From the NCBI GenBank assembly GCA_003150515.1, contig QALW01000009.1, forward strand, positions 1 to 5,914: DNA of 5,914 nt, in the 5' to 3' direction. This stretch comes from Selenomonadales bacterium (GTDB taxonomy: Bacteria > Bacillota > Clostridia > Christensenellales > QALW01). The position numbers were made by a program, and so were the translations under genes. This document shows, piece by piece, positions 1 to 5,882 of this stretch. Under the pieces are notes generated by a model. It ran no database searches and was not told where the DNA came from. It was given only the letters and a program-made list of their open reading frames with translations. The first letter of the stretch is position 1. The number at the start of each line of letters is the position of its first letter.

Positions 1-720
1 GAATATATGCTGTGCGACGCCGCCAATCTTGAATATTCCAGAGATATTGAAATGATGAAAGGCGAATACAACGACGCATTCTATATTCAGCTCATAAAAA
101 ATGTACGGCAATTCAAGGGCTTGGAAGCAAGCTCCGAAGCTTTCAAGACGCATACCATAGATTTAAACGGAGATATATCTCAATGGGATGAAATCGACGC
201 CGTATACCGCAATATAGGCGATATCAGCTATGGCCGGGATTATCATGGATGTACTGATAAAATAAGATATGAAATGGCCGCGCCGCGCAATAATCTTCAA
301 ACAATTAAGAGCACTCATGATGATGAATATTTATATTTCCTTATCCAAGCGGACGCAGGCATAACCTCTCCCGGAGAAGAATCCAACTGGTGCAATATAT
401 TTATAGGCACAGACGAACCTTCTCTCAAAGGCTGGGAAGGCTATGAATATGTTATAAACCGTTCTGTAGACGGAAGCTCTTCCTCTATTGAACGCTTAGA
501 CGAAGGTTTTAACTGCACTAATGTTGGTCAGGCTGAAATTAAGCTGGATGTAAATAATTTGATAGTTAAGGTACCCAGAGCTGCCGTTGGATTAACAGAT
601 AGCGCTCAATTCTATTTTAAGGTTGCCGACGGCGTAGAGCATCAGGACGATATTATGGATTATTATGTCACCGGACGTTCCATGCCTATGGGCCACTTAA
701 GCTATAAATATAACGGTTAA
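1..720 (+). CDS. C-terminal part of a probable secreted carbohydrate-active protein with a CBM9-like domain (5' end outside window)
   Basis: The reading frame is open from base 1, so the gene is cut by the window edge. The ATG at 7 lies inside a conserved-looking stretch and has no visible ribosome binding site, so I do not take it as the start. 239 codons are present, ending in tandem in-frame stops TAA TAG (718-723). Window residues 15-40 (DIEMMKGEYND...RQFKG) look like the end of a preceding domain. From about residue 54 (LNGDISQWDEI) the sequence reads like a CBM9/DOMON-type beta-sandwich, with DDEYLYFLIQAD at 107-118 and GWEGYEYVINR at 144-154. Such domains are known as sugar-binding modules on extracellular glycan-active enzymes. 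Binding of a polysaccharide is inferred from the family, and the catalytic part, if any, is not in the window. No transmembrane segment or sortase motif is seen at the C-terminus. The hairpin array begins 24 nt after the stop. Confidence 0.75.
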   Translation, partial: EYMLCDAANLEYSRDIEMMKGEYNDAFYIQLIKNVRQFKGLEASSEAFKTHTIDLNGDISQWDEIDAVYRNIGDISYGRDYHGCTDKIRYEMAAPRNNLQTIKSTHDDEYLYFLIQADAGITSPGEESNWCNIFIGTDEPSLKGWEGYEYVINRSVDGSSSSIERLDEGFNCTNVGQAEIKLDVNNLIVKVPRAAVGLTDSAQFYFKVADGVEHQDDIMDYYVTGRSMPMGHLSYKYNG

Positions 721-743
721 TAGCTATTTTAAAACTAAATCGC

Positions 744-786
744 TGCCCTTGGCGCATAAAGCTATAAGCTTTATGCGCCAAGGGCA
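744..786. repeat. Hairpin unit 1 (20-bp arms, ATA loop)
   Basis: The left arm 744-763 starts TGCCCTTGG and ends AAAGCT. The loop ATA is 764-766, and the right arm 767-786 is its exact reverse complement. Pairing stops at C743/A787. A 3-nt spacer AAG leads to unit 2. Confidence 0.95.
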
Positions 787-789
787 AAG

Positions 790-844
790 TCTCAAGGTCA
801 AGCTGCGCCTTAGCCTATGGCTAAGGCGCAGCTTGACCTTGAGA
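790..844. repeat. Hairpin unit 2 (26-bp arms, TAT loop)
   Basis: The left arm 790-815 starts TCTCAAGG and ends TTAGCC. The loop TAT is 816-818, and the right arm 819-844 is an exact reverse complement. The apex GCC-TAT-GGC is identical to that of unit 4 although the rest of the arms differ. A 6-nt spacer AGATTA follows. Confidence 0.95.
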
Positions 845-850
845 AGATTA

Positions 851-968
851 GGCGGCGCGAAATTTTGGCGCCAAAATCAAGTGAAGCAAAGGCAAATTGG
901 AGGACTAATAGTCCTCCAATTTGCCTTTGCTTCACTTGGCCCGGCCGCAGGCCGGGCTTCGCGCCGCC
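851..968. repeat. Composite unit 3: perfect four-way junction (closing stem plus three contiguous hairpins)
   Basis: The closing stem is 851-861 (GGCGGCGCGAA) paired with 958-968 (TTCGCGCCGCC), 11 bp with no mismatch. Inside it are three hairpins. Hairpin A (862-877) is the perfect 16-bp palindrome ATTTTGGC/GCCAAAAT. Hairpin B (878-938) has 29-bp arms (878-906 and 910-938) around loop AAT. Hairpin C (939-957) has 8-bp arms GCCCGGCC/GGCCGGGC around loop GCA. The borders 861|862, 877|878, 938|939 and 957|958 are contiguous, so no base is left unpaired at the junction. The topology recalls a cloverleaf or a parvovirus-type hairpin terminus, but I see no sequence similarity to either. Confidence 0.93.
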
Positions 969-973
969 AATGT

Positions 974-1030
974 GTCTCCATGTTTTATATTAACAACGCC
1001 TATGGCGTTGTTAATATAAAACATGGAGAC
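974..1030. repeat. Hairpin unit 4 (27-bp arms, TAT loop)
   Basis: The left arm 974-1000 starts GTCTCCATG and ends CAACGCC. The loop TAT is 1001-1003, and the right arm 1004-1030 is an exact reverse complement. The arm middle is AT-rich, unlike the GC-rich arms of units 1 and 3. It abuts unit 5 with no spacer (1030|1031). Confidence 0.95.
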
Positions 1031-1085
1031 TTAGTCGCAGAGGGCGCAATTATCATAAAATGATAATTGCGCCCTCTGCGACTAA
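1031..1085. repeat. Hairpin unit 5 (26-bp arms, AAA loop)
   Basis: The left arm 1031-1056 starts TTAGTCGCAG and ends TTATCAT. The loop AAA is 1057-1059, and the right arm 1060-1085 is an exact reverse complement ending GCGACTAA. It begins directly after unit 4. It is the unit nearest the minus-strand lipoprotein gene, whose stop is 42 nt further on. Neither side has the T-tract expected of an intrinsic terminator. Confidence 0.95.
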
Positions 1086-1127
1086 AATCATCAATAAACA
1101 GATATCAGTTTTATGCTTACCAGCAAA

Positions 1128-3800
1128 TTACCCAATACGTTTAAGCCTATATTGATGACTATCTCCATTATGAGGCACGTTAAACGACATGCTGTACGTC
1201 CCCGTATATGCATCATAATTGCACTGCCAATAGTCATTTCCGGAAACCGACTGATCAATCATAGTCTCGCTGCCGTCCTCATTAACAATAAACAGTCTCC
1301 AGTTCTTATAGCCCTCCAGATTAGTCACCGCAACAGGCACATATCCCATACCATTGGTGATAGTAAACTCCGCGGCAACATCTCCGTTCACGCCCGTGCT
1401 CTTAACTGCGACAGGATAATTGCTTAAGAGTTCGCCTTGCTGTACCTCTACGCCTATCTGTCCCCTAACGGCATATTCACGGACTATTTCCCATGAATCA
1501 AAATAACTTGCGTCCATGTTTCGGATAATCTCGCTTGGTCCATAATAATCTTCCTTATGCTGAGGCAGCATCATATATTCGACGGTACCTTCCACGACGC
1601 TCCCCTTGGAAATAAAGCCGTCGCAATCCTTAGGAGGAGCTATTTCCGTTACGATGGAGGGAGTACTATTATTGGACTGGAAGAAAGACAAAGTAGGCTG
1701 AGTGTAGCTCTTGCCGTTAATATTCGCCGAATACTCCCGTATAACCATTGCTTTGTTGGGCCATGCTCCTGTGCGTCCCGGAAGCAGTTCATAGCCATGC
1801 ATGCTAACCCATACTGAATCTCCGGGGATTTCAACCTGCTGTTCCATAGTTTTATGATAACCCACATAACCGCTTTTATCATCCTTGGGCATATCCGTTT
1901 CAAGTATAACTCCATCGCCGTTTCCGTACGCCAGCTTGGTCATGCCGCTGTCATTATAATTATCCGCCCCTAATTGGAAGAAAGCAAGCCTGTCATACTC
2001 CACATTCTCAAGGAAAGTATATTTAAAATCAAACAGCATTTTTCCTATATCGTCCACCCGAGTCTGCGTAAGCCCAAGTTCCGCCTTAATCTTCCTGTCC
2101 GAGCTGTATCCAGTAAAGGTTATCCTCGAAATATTAGGAGAATAGTTAATATAATCTATTTTAAGCGCGTTAATAAAGTTTCTGTTGTAATAAGAAATTC
2201 CGCCTTTTCCTTTCTCATAATAAACAAGGAAATCACTGCCTCCGTCTCCGTTGGACCATTCATAATTGCCATAGCCCGAACCCTCTGTTCCAATAAGCAA
2301 GCCGTGGCTGTCGCAAATAATGGATCTTCCATGTTGAGTCGGATCAGGATCAAAACAGAACATTTCGCCAAAAGAGCCTATGGACGAAGAAATCCACCAC
2401 TGGTTGGAGCCCCATCCCACTAGGCAAAGCTGCGAGAAAGAAGAAGTATACGAATCGCCCCATTTTGCATAAGCAGTCGTATATTCATAATCTACGCTCT
2501 CTCCCGCAGGGATTCGTATGTACGCATAAGCATGCGACCAGTTAGCTGACCAAACCCCTATTACAGGATAATTATGCCGGTTGCGGGAAAGCTGCACCGG
2601 TATTCCGACCGGTTCTAATGTTTCAGCGTCCCTGATCATAGGAGACATGCCGGAATTGCTGTATGTAGTATACGGATATTCATACGGCTTATAGAAATTG
2701 GCCAGCACAAGCACGTCATGCTCAGTAGGGTTATGAATAGTCACTCTGCTGCGCTCGTAGGCATTCATATTTCCCTCTATGGAAAAGTTCATATTGCCCG
2801 CGCTGCTGGGCGTATTCATCTCCCAGGCCAAATTCTGCTCATTATAAGCAATTTCCGGTTTAGTCGATTTGCGGGGCGCAAAATGGTCTAATTCAATTTC
2901 CACCTGTTTAGATGCAAAATACTCGTCTATAAGCTCGTTTCCCACGTTGCTCATAGGAATAATCACAAAGGAAAATCCGCCCCACTCCGCTTTTTCATTC
3001 AGCACGCTCTTGCTGACATAAACCTTGCCGTCCTTATATTCAATTTTGCCTTCCGCGTTATCAAATATAAAAGCATAACCGGCTCCGTCGCTGTTTTTCA
3101 GAGTGAGCACCCTATTGTCATAAGAAAACTCGGCAATATTATACTGCTCTTCAAACTGCATCATAACCGAAGCTTCAGCCTCTTTAGCTTCTTTGCCGTT
3201 ATACAGTTCATAGGTAAGCACAAGATATTCGGATATCGCGCTGAATTCCATACGCGCTTTAAAATCTATGTATTTTTCATATTGCAGGCTGTATATATCC
3301 GCGCGCTGTATATATGTTCCGCTGTCTATAACTCTGAATGCGCCGCCGGCATTGCTCTGAAAAGGCTCGCCCTCGAAATATTCCCGCTCGGAGGTAACCA
3401 CTTCGGTAGTGTAATCATCCGCCGACAGCAGGTATTTCATATCCAGCATTTTAGGCAGCGATTCTATAACGTCATTATCCTGATTTTTAGCCTCCTCGCG
3501 CGTATACGGAGTTGCAAAGCTGCCCAAAGTAACAAAAGAACCCGTTTCCCTGTCCATGGAGAACCCATACTTACCAGTCTGAACGTTAATAGTATTAGCG
3601 CTGGGAGTATGCAAATTTTCCGGATACCACATAAATGTATAATCATAGGATTTGGGCACAAACGTGGATTGATTATCAATAGCATTATAATCAACAGTCC
3701 CGGAGGCTGAAGGATTACTATCTCCCGTGCATCCCGAAAGCATAAACGTGCCCGATAAAACGCACGCAGCTATAAGGGAAAAATAACCGCCTTTTTTCAT
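1128..3800 (-). CDS. Large beta-rich extracellular lipoprotein, family not recognised (890 aa)
   Basis: I do not recognise this family. The N-terminus is a lipoprotein signal peptide: MKKGG, a hydrophobic core, and the lipobox LSGC with the modified cysteine at residue 24. A polar linker of about 30 residues follows. The protein should therefore be exported and lipid-anchored on the outer face of the membrane. The rest is rich in Tyr, Trp, Asn and Gly with alternating beta-type patterns and no further membrane segment. The stretch near residue 75-90 (GKYGFSMDRETGSFVTLG) resembles the opening of large beta-sandwich domains in glycan-active proteins. An aromatic, Gly-rich centre includes WGSNQWW at 463-469. 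The C-terminal 120 residues look like a separate beta-sandwich. A role in polysaccharide binding or degradation is inferred from composition and neighbours only, and no catalytic residues can be assigned. The start fits the signal peptide and a purine-rich ribosome binding site just upstream. It lies 113 nt downstream of the 560-residue gene on the same strand. Confidence 0.85.
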   Translation of the reverse strand: MKKGGYFSLIAACVLSGTFMLSGCTGDSNPSASGTVDYNAIDNQSTFVPKSYDYTFMWYPENLHTPSANTINVQTGKYGFSMDRETGSFVTLGSFATPYTREEAKNQDNDVIESLPKMLDMKYLLSADDYTTEVVTSEREYFEGEPFQSNAGGAFRVIDSGTYIQRADIYSLQYEKYIDFKARMEFSAISEYLVLTYELYNGKEAKEAEASVMMQFEEQYNIAEFSYDNRVLTLKNSDGAGYAFIFDNAEGKIEYKDGKVYVSKSVLNEKAEWGGFSFVIIPMSNVGNELIDEYFASKQVEIELDHFAPRKSTKPEIAYNEQNLAWEMNTPSSAGNMNFSIEGNMNAYERSRVTIHNPTEHDVLVLANFYKPYEYPYTTYSNSGMSPMIRDAETLEPVGIPVQLSRNRHNYPVIGVWSANWSHAYAYIRIPAGESVDYEYTTAYAKWGDSYTSSFSQLCLVGWGSNQWWISSSIGSFGEMFCFDPDPTQHGRSIICDSHGLLIGTEGSGYGNYEWSNGDGGSDFLVYYEKGKGGISYYNRNFINALKIDYINYSPNISRITFTGYSSDRKIKAELGLTQTRVDDIGKMLFDFKYTFLENVEYDRLAFFQLGADNYNDSGMTKLAYGNGDGVILETDMPKDDKSGYVGYHKTMEQQVEIPGDSVWVSMHGYELLPGRTGAWPNKAMVIREYSANINGKSYTQPTLSFFQSNNSTPSIVTEIAPPKDCDGFISKGSVVEGTVEYMMLPQHKEDYYGPSEIIRNMDASYFDSWEIVREYAVRGQIGVEVQQGELLSNYPVAVKSTGVNGDVAAEFTITNGMGYVPVAVTNLEGYKNWRLFIVNEDGSETMIDQSVSGNDYWQCNYDAYTGTYSMSFNVPHNGDSHQYRLKRIG

Positions 3801-3807
3801 TTTTTCA

Positions 3808-3820
3808 CTTTCCTTTCTCC
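3808..3820 (-). promoter_or_regulatory. Ribosome binding site of the 890-aa lipoprotein gene
   Basis: Read on the minus strand, the stretch is GGAGAAAGGAAAG, ending 7 nt before the ATG at 3798-3800. It contains two Shine-Dalgarno-like cores, GGAG and AGGAAAG. The second is nearer the usual spacing and supports the chosen start. Confidence 0.6.
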
Positions 3821-3860
3821 GCGCTGATTAATGAAAAGCTCCGCGGCAAGCCCTTTAAGC

Positions 3861-3897
3861 TTAAACCGGCAAGGCGCATAACGTCCTGCCGGTTAAA
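3861..3897. repeat. Imperfect intergenic hairpin between the two minus-strand genes
   Basis: AACCGGCA (3864-3871) pairs with TGCCGGTT (3887-3894). Two more outer T-A pairs follow beyond one A-A mismatch. The inner 15 nt can add a few G-C pairs with bulges. On the minus strand the stem is followed by TTTAAGCTTAAAGGG, which is not a strong T-tract. It could be a weak terminator, an attenuator or an mRNA-processing/stabilising stem between the two genes. Unlike the 744-1085 units it has mismatches and bulges. Confidence 0.5.
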
Positions 3898-3913
3898 CTA
3901 ATTGTTATTCTAT

Positions 3914-5596
3914 TTATTCAGCCTTAGGCTGATCATCATTATCATTCTTAGGCGCTTGGTCTCCGTCCGTCTTTTTCTTTTTAGCAGCCACAGCTATTAT
4001 AACAATTATAACCGCTGCCGCTACAACGCCTATAACAACCCAGATTATCCACGAAGGAGAAGAGCTGTCTTTGTCAGCGGCGCTGCTGGGGGCTTTTGAA
4101 ACAGAGCCTGTAGCCTTGGAAGTGGAATCGGATGTTCCGGCTGAAGAAGAAGGCGCGTCTCCCTCGTTAAGAGGCATTTCAATTAAGTCGCCGTTAATCT
4201 TAGCAACATTTATATCCTGCGGATCATCCTTCACTTTGGTGCCGTAAACGAAGAATTCATCAAAAGTAACGGTATCTCCCGCCTCGGTATCAATCCATAA
4301 ATAATAGGTCTGGAAGCCAATAGAACTGATATAGGATTCGCCGCGCGTCCATTCAGGTACGAAAGTGCCTTCGTTCCAGTATCCTTTAAGATATTCAACG
4401 GCTATTGTAACATATCCTTCAAAGCGCGCAGGAACATATAAGCAGTCGTTAGACACAGTAGCCACAACCTGGTCTCCATCCATATTAAACAATTTAATAG
4501 GCATATCGTTATCTATCACATAAAGATTGGAGCCCAGCATCTTAAAGCCCAGCATAACATTTTCGGCGGTATCATTATTAATATAGAATCCTATGCCGTC
4601 CGCATGTCTGAATACTGAGCTGTCCTTATTTGCCACATCAAAACGGAAATATGAACAGTGGTCAACATCCGACTGATAAATAACCACTTTTCCGTTTTCA
4701 TAGCGGGCCAGATAGGGGCATTCAGTGTCGGGAACCTGCATTTCGGTAATATCAATCTCTCTATCAGGGAAATCAAAGCTTTCCACGACGTCAATTTTTA
4801 CGTTTTCATTCTCCCAGGGAGTAACGGTAGTGCCCGGCTCGGGAGTTTCAACAGGATCAATATTGGACATGGATTCAGCCTCTAATATAAGCTGCGAATC
4901 CTTTTCAGTAACATCCGCGCCCATTCCGAAATAATTATCAAATATAATCTGTCCGGCGCCCTCTTCCAGATTCATGCCGCCTATACGCAGAGCAAGCTGG
5001 CTGACGGTGCCGTCCGAAACCGATTTATCTCCGTCATTTTTCAAAGTCTTAACCTCAATGAAGAAGAAACCTTCAAAGCCTCCGGGAATAAAGCAGGAGC
5101 TGTAAGGGCCGGCCGTATTTTGAGTCACATTGCCCTCTAAATCAGCGAGATAAAAAGTAGCGTTGCCGGGAACCGTAGCTTTAAGATCCTCCCCTACCCA
5201 TCTGGGCTGCAAATCCAAAGTCTGCTCTGTATTGTTGCAGATATAAAAGCCCAAGGCCTGAGTTTTGCTCAATTCGCCGTAAGTAGCGCCAAAATTAAAT
5301 ATTACTTCGTAATATCCGCTTAAAAGCTTATTAACATACAGCATTCCATCCTTAAACTCTAAAGAAACCTTTTCAAGCAAAACAGAAACATCCTCGCCGC
5401 CCGTTCCGTTAAGGTCATAACTGGTTGAGGCAATATCCGATTCAGTAACAGCCCCGTCTTTTTCGTCCAGAGTGTCATAGACGTGAATCTTTACATTGCT
5501 GTCCTCCCACGGGGTGGCTATTGCAAATGTTGAGAAAGACGCCAAAGACGCTATCAGCATTAATGCCGCCACTAAAATGGCCATAGTTTTTCTCAT
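3914..5596 (-). CDS. Membrane-anchored surface protein with two tandem beta-sandwich-like modules (560 aa)
   Basis: The protein is exported by a signal peptide (residues 1-27, MRKTMAILV..., AIA cleavage motif before T28). It is then held by a C-terminal transmembrane helix (516-538, WIIWVVIGVV...) followed by KKKK and a polar acidic tail of about 18 residues. There is no LPXTG sortase motif. The outside part is an internal duplication. Module 1 (28 to about 228) and module 2 (259 to about 452) share TPWE-x-x-NVKI-x-V (28 and 259), GFYI-x-N (116 and 336), FEG (174 and 392) and FD-x-x-F near the end (219 and 445). Ser/Thr/Ala-rich residues 480-515 form a stalk. The modules look like jelly-roll carbohydrate-binding folds, but I cannot name the family and no ligand residues can be assigned. 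A strong AGGAGG with 8-nt spacing fixes the start. It is the first gene of a probable two-gene unit with the 890-residue lipoprotein. Confidence 0.88.
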   Translation of the reverse strand: MRKTMAILVAALMLIASLASFSTFAIATPWEDSNVKIHVYDTLDEKDGAVTESDIASTSYDLNGTGGEDVSVLLEKVSLEFKDGMLYVNKLLSGYYEVIFNFGATYGELSKTQALGFYICNNTEQTLDLQPRWVGEDLKATVPGNATFYLADLEGNVTQNTAGPYSSCFIPGGFEGFFFIEVKTLKNDGDKSVSDGTVSQLALRIGGMNLEEGAGQIIFDNYFGMGADVTEKDSQLILEAESMSNIDPVETPEPGTTVTPWENENVKIDVVESFDFPDREIDITEMQVPDTECPYLARYENGKVVIYQSDVDHCSYFRFDVANKDSSVFRHADGIGFYINNDTAENVMLGFKMLGSNLYVIDNDMPIKLFNMDGDQVVATVSNDCLYVPARFEGYVTIAVEYLKGYWNEGTFVPEWTRGESYISSIGFQTYYLWIDTEAGDTVTFDEFFVYGTKVKDDPQDINVAKINGDLIEMPLNEGDAPSSSAGTSDSTSKATGSVSKAPSSAADKDSSSPSWIIWVVIGVVAAAVIIVIIAVAAKKKKTDGDQAPKNDNDDQPKAE

Positions 5597-5604
5597 ATAC
5601 TATA

Positions 5605-5610
5605 CCTCCT
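5605..5610 (-). promoter_or_regulatory. Ribosome binding site of the 560-aa surface protein gene
   Basis: A perfect AGGAGG on the minus strand (CCTCCT on plus) lies 8 nt before the ATG at 5594-5596. This is an optimal arrangement that fixes the start codon. Confidence 0.9.
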
Positions 5611-5677
5611 TATTATTTAATTATATGATAATGGCTTTGCTCATTCATTTACATACACATTCTTAACTTATATAAGC

Positions 5678-5683
5678 ATTATA
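5678..5683 (-). promoter_or_regulatory. Possible -10 box for the minus-strand operon
   Basis: TATAAT is present on the minus strand in an AT-rich stretch 82 nt before the start codon. No good -35 hexamer sits 16-18 nt upstream. A second TATAAT at 5620-5625 is an alternative, but it would leave a very short leader before the AGGAGG. A 10-bp palindrome CTTATATAAG (5668-5677) directly follows the first box in the transcription direction and could be an operator. All of this is weak. Confidence 0.3.
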
Positions 5684-5745
5684 TTAACTTTACCGACATT
5701 CATAATAAAACGCTCCGCTAGACAATACAATCAGGGTATAATGCG

Positions 5746-5854
5746 TTTTTGCGGGAATGCCCGCCGCGTCCGCTTTGTTGCCCAGTCCTCAAAATACCCC
5801 GGTATGTTTTCGACTGTGCGCCTCGCGGCCATCGACGGGCATTCTCCGCAAAAA
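5746..5854. repeat. Nested imperfect inverted repeat, probable structured intergenic element
   Basis: The outer arms are 5746-5763 (TTTTTGCGGGAATGCCCG) and 5836-5854, complementary except for one extra base. Inside are GCCGCG (5763-5768)/CGCGGC (5824-5829) and CAGTC (5783-5787)/GACTG (5812-5816), around a core AAAATACCCCGGTATGTTTT (5791-5810) that is itself nearly self-complementary. The stretch is GC-richer than the neighbouring promoter region. It looks like a dispersed intergenic repeat or structured RNA, but only one copy is in the window, so repeat status is unproven. The minus strand also has a 33-codon open frame here (ATG at 5832, TGA ending at 5731) with no clear ribosome binding site. 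Confidence 0.5.
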
Positions 5855-5882
5855 TCTTCGACCGCAGAGGCGGGAGATTTTT
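5850..5882 (+). terminator. Terminator-like hairpin with A-tract and T-tract
   Basis: AAAAATCT (5850-5857) pairs with AGATTTTT (5875-5882). An inner CCGC (5862-5865)/GCGG (5870-5873) encloses loop AGAG. The A-run before and T-run after the stem would allow termination on either strand. Its first five bases are shared with the outer arm of the 5746-5854 structure, so the two folds compete. No gene ends next to it in the window, so its target is unclear. Confidence 0.4.

Larger units (their letters stand above)
744..1085. repeat. Array of five perfect inverted-repeat units (hairpin array) in the convergent intergenic gap
   Basis: 342 bp between the stop of the plus-strand gene (720) and the stop of the minus-strand lipoprotein gene (1128). 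The units are 744-786, 790-844, 851-968, 974-1030 and 1031-1085, separated by 3, 6, 5 and 0 nt. All arms are perfectly complementary, and 310 of 342 bases lie in arms. Each simple hairpin closes with a 3-nt loop. The arms of different units share no obvious homology. No T-tract follows any stem on either strand, so these are not ordinary intrinsic terminators, although blocking convergent transcription is possible. The flanking bases 721-743 and 1086-1127 are AT-rich and show nothing else. The symmetry is seen directly. Whether it acts as DNA cruciforms, as structured RNA or as a recombination/replication site is unknown. Confidence 0.93.

Noticed and set aside
744..786. Unit 1 as a plain intrinsic terminator of the upstream gene
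   Set aside because: The stem is followed by AAGTCTC and not by a T-run, and the stem is longer than typical. Termination cannot be excluded but is not shown by the sequence.
851..968. Four-way junction as a tRNA gene
   Set aside because: The stem lengths (11, 6, 29, 8 bp) and the absence of conserved tRNA bases and of a TTC-type T-loop rule out a tRNA. Only the topology is similar.
749..1063. 104-codon open frame running through the hairpin array on the plus strand
   Set aside because: It has no ribosome binding site or protein-like pattern and is made of inverted-repeat arms. The structure explains the sequence better than coding does.
744..1085. Interpretation of the array as a CRISPR or tandem-repeat array
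   Set aside because: There is no repeated unit sequence and no regular spacer. Each unit is a different palindrome.
1113..1427. 104-codon plus-strand open frame over the end of the lipoprotein gene
   Set aside because: It lies antisense to a well-supported coding region and has no start signal. The same reasoning applies to the other overlapping frames inside 1128-3800 and 3914-5596.
751..3881. Shared GGCGCATAA in hairpin unit 1 (751-759) and in the 3861-3897 hairpin loop (3873-3881)
   Set aside because: A nine-base match is expected many times by chance between positions of a 5.9-kb window, and the two copies occupy different structural places.
5731..5832. 33-codon minus-strand frame (MAARRTVENIPG...) within the structured element
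   Set aside because: It is short, Arg-rich and lacks a convincing ribosome binding site, and its sequence is explained by inverted-repeat pairing. It may be a coding-like remnant but cannot be supported as a gene.
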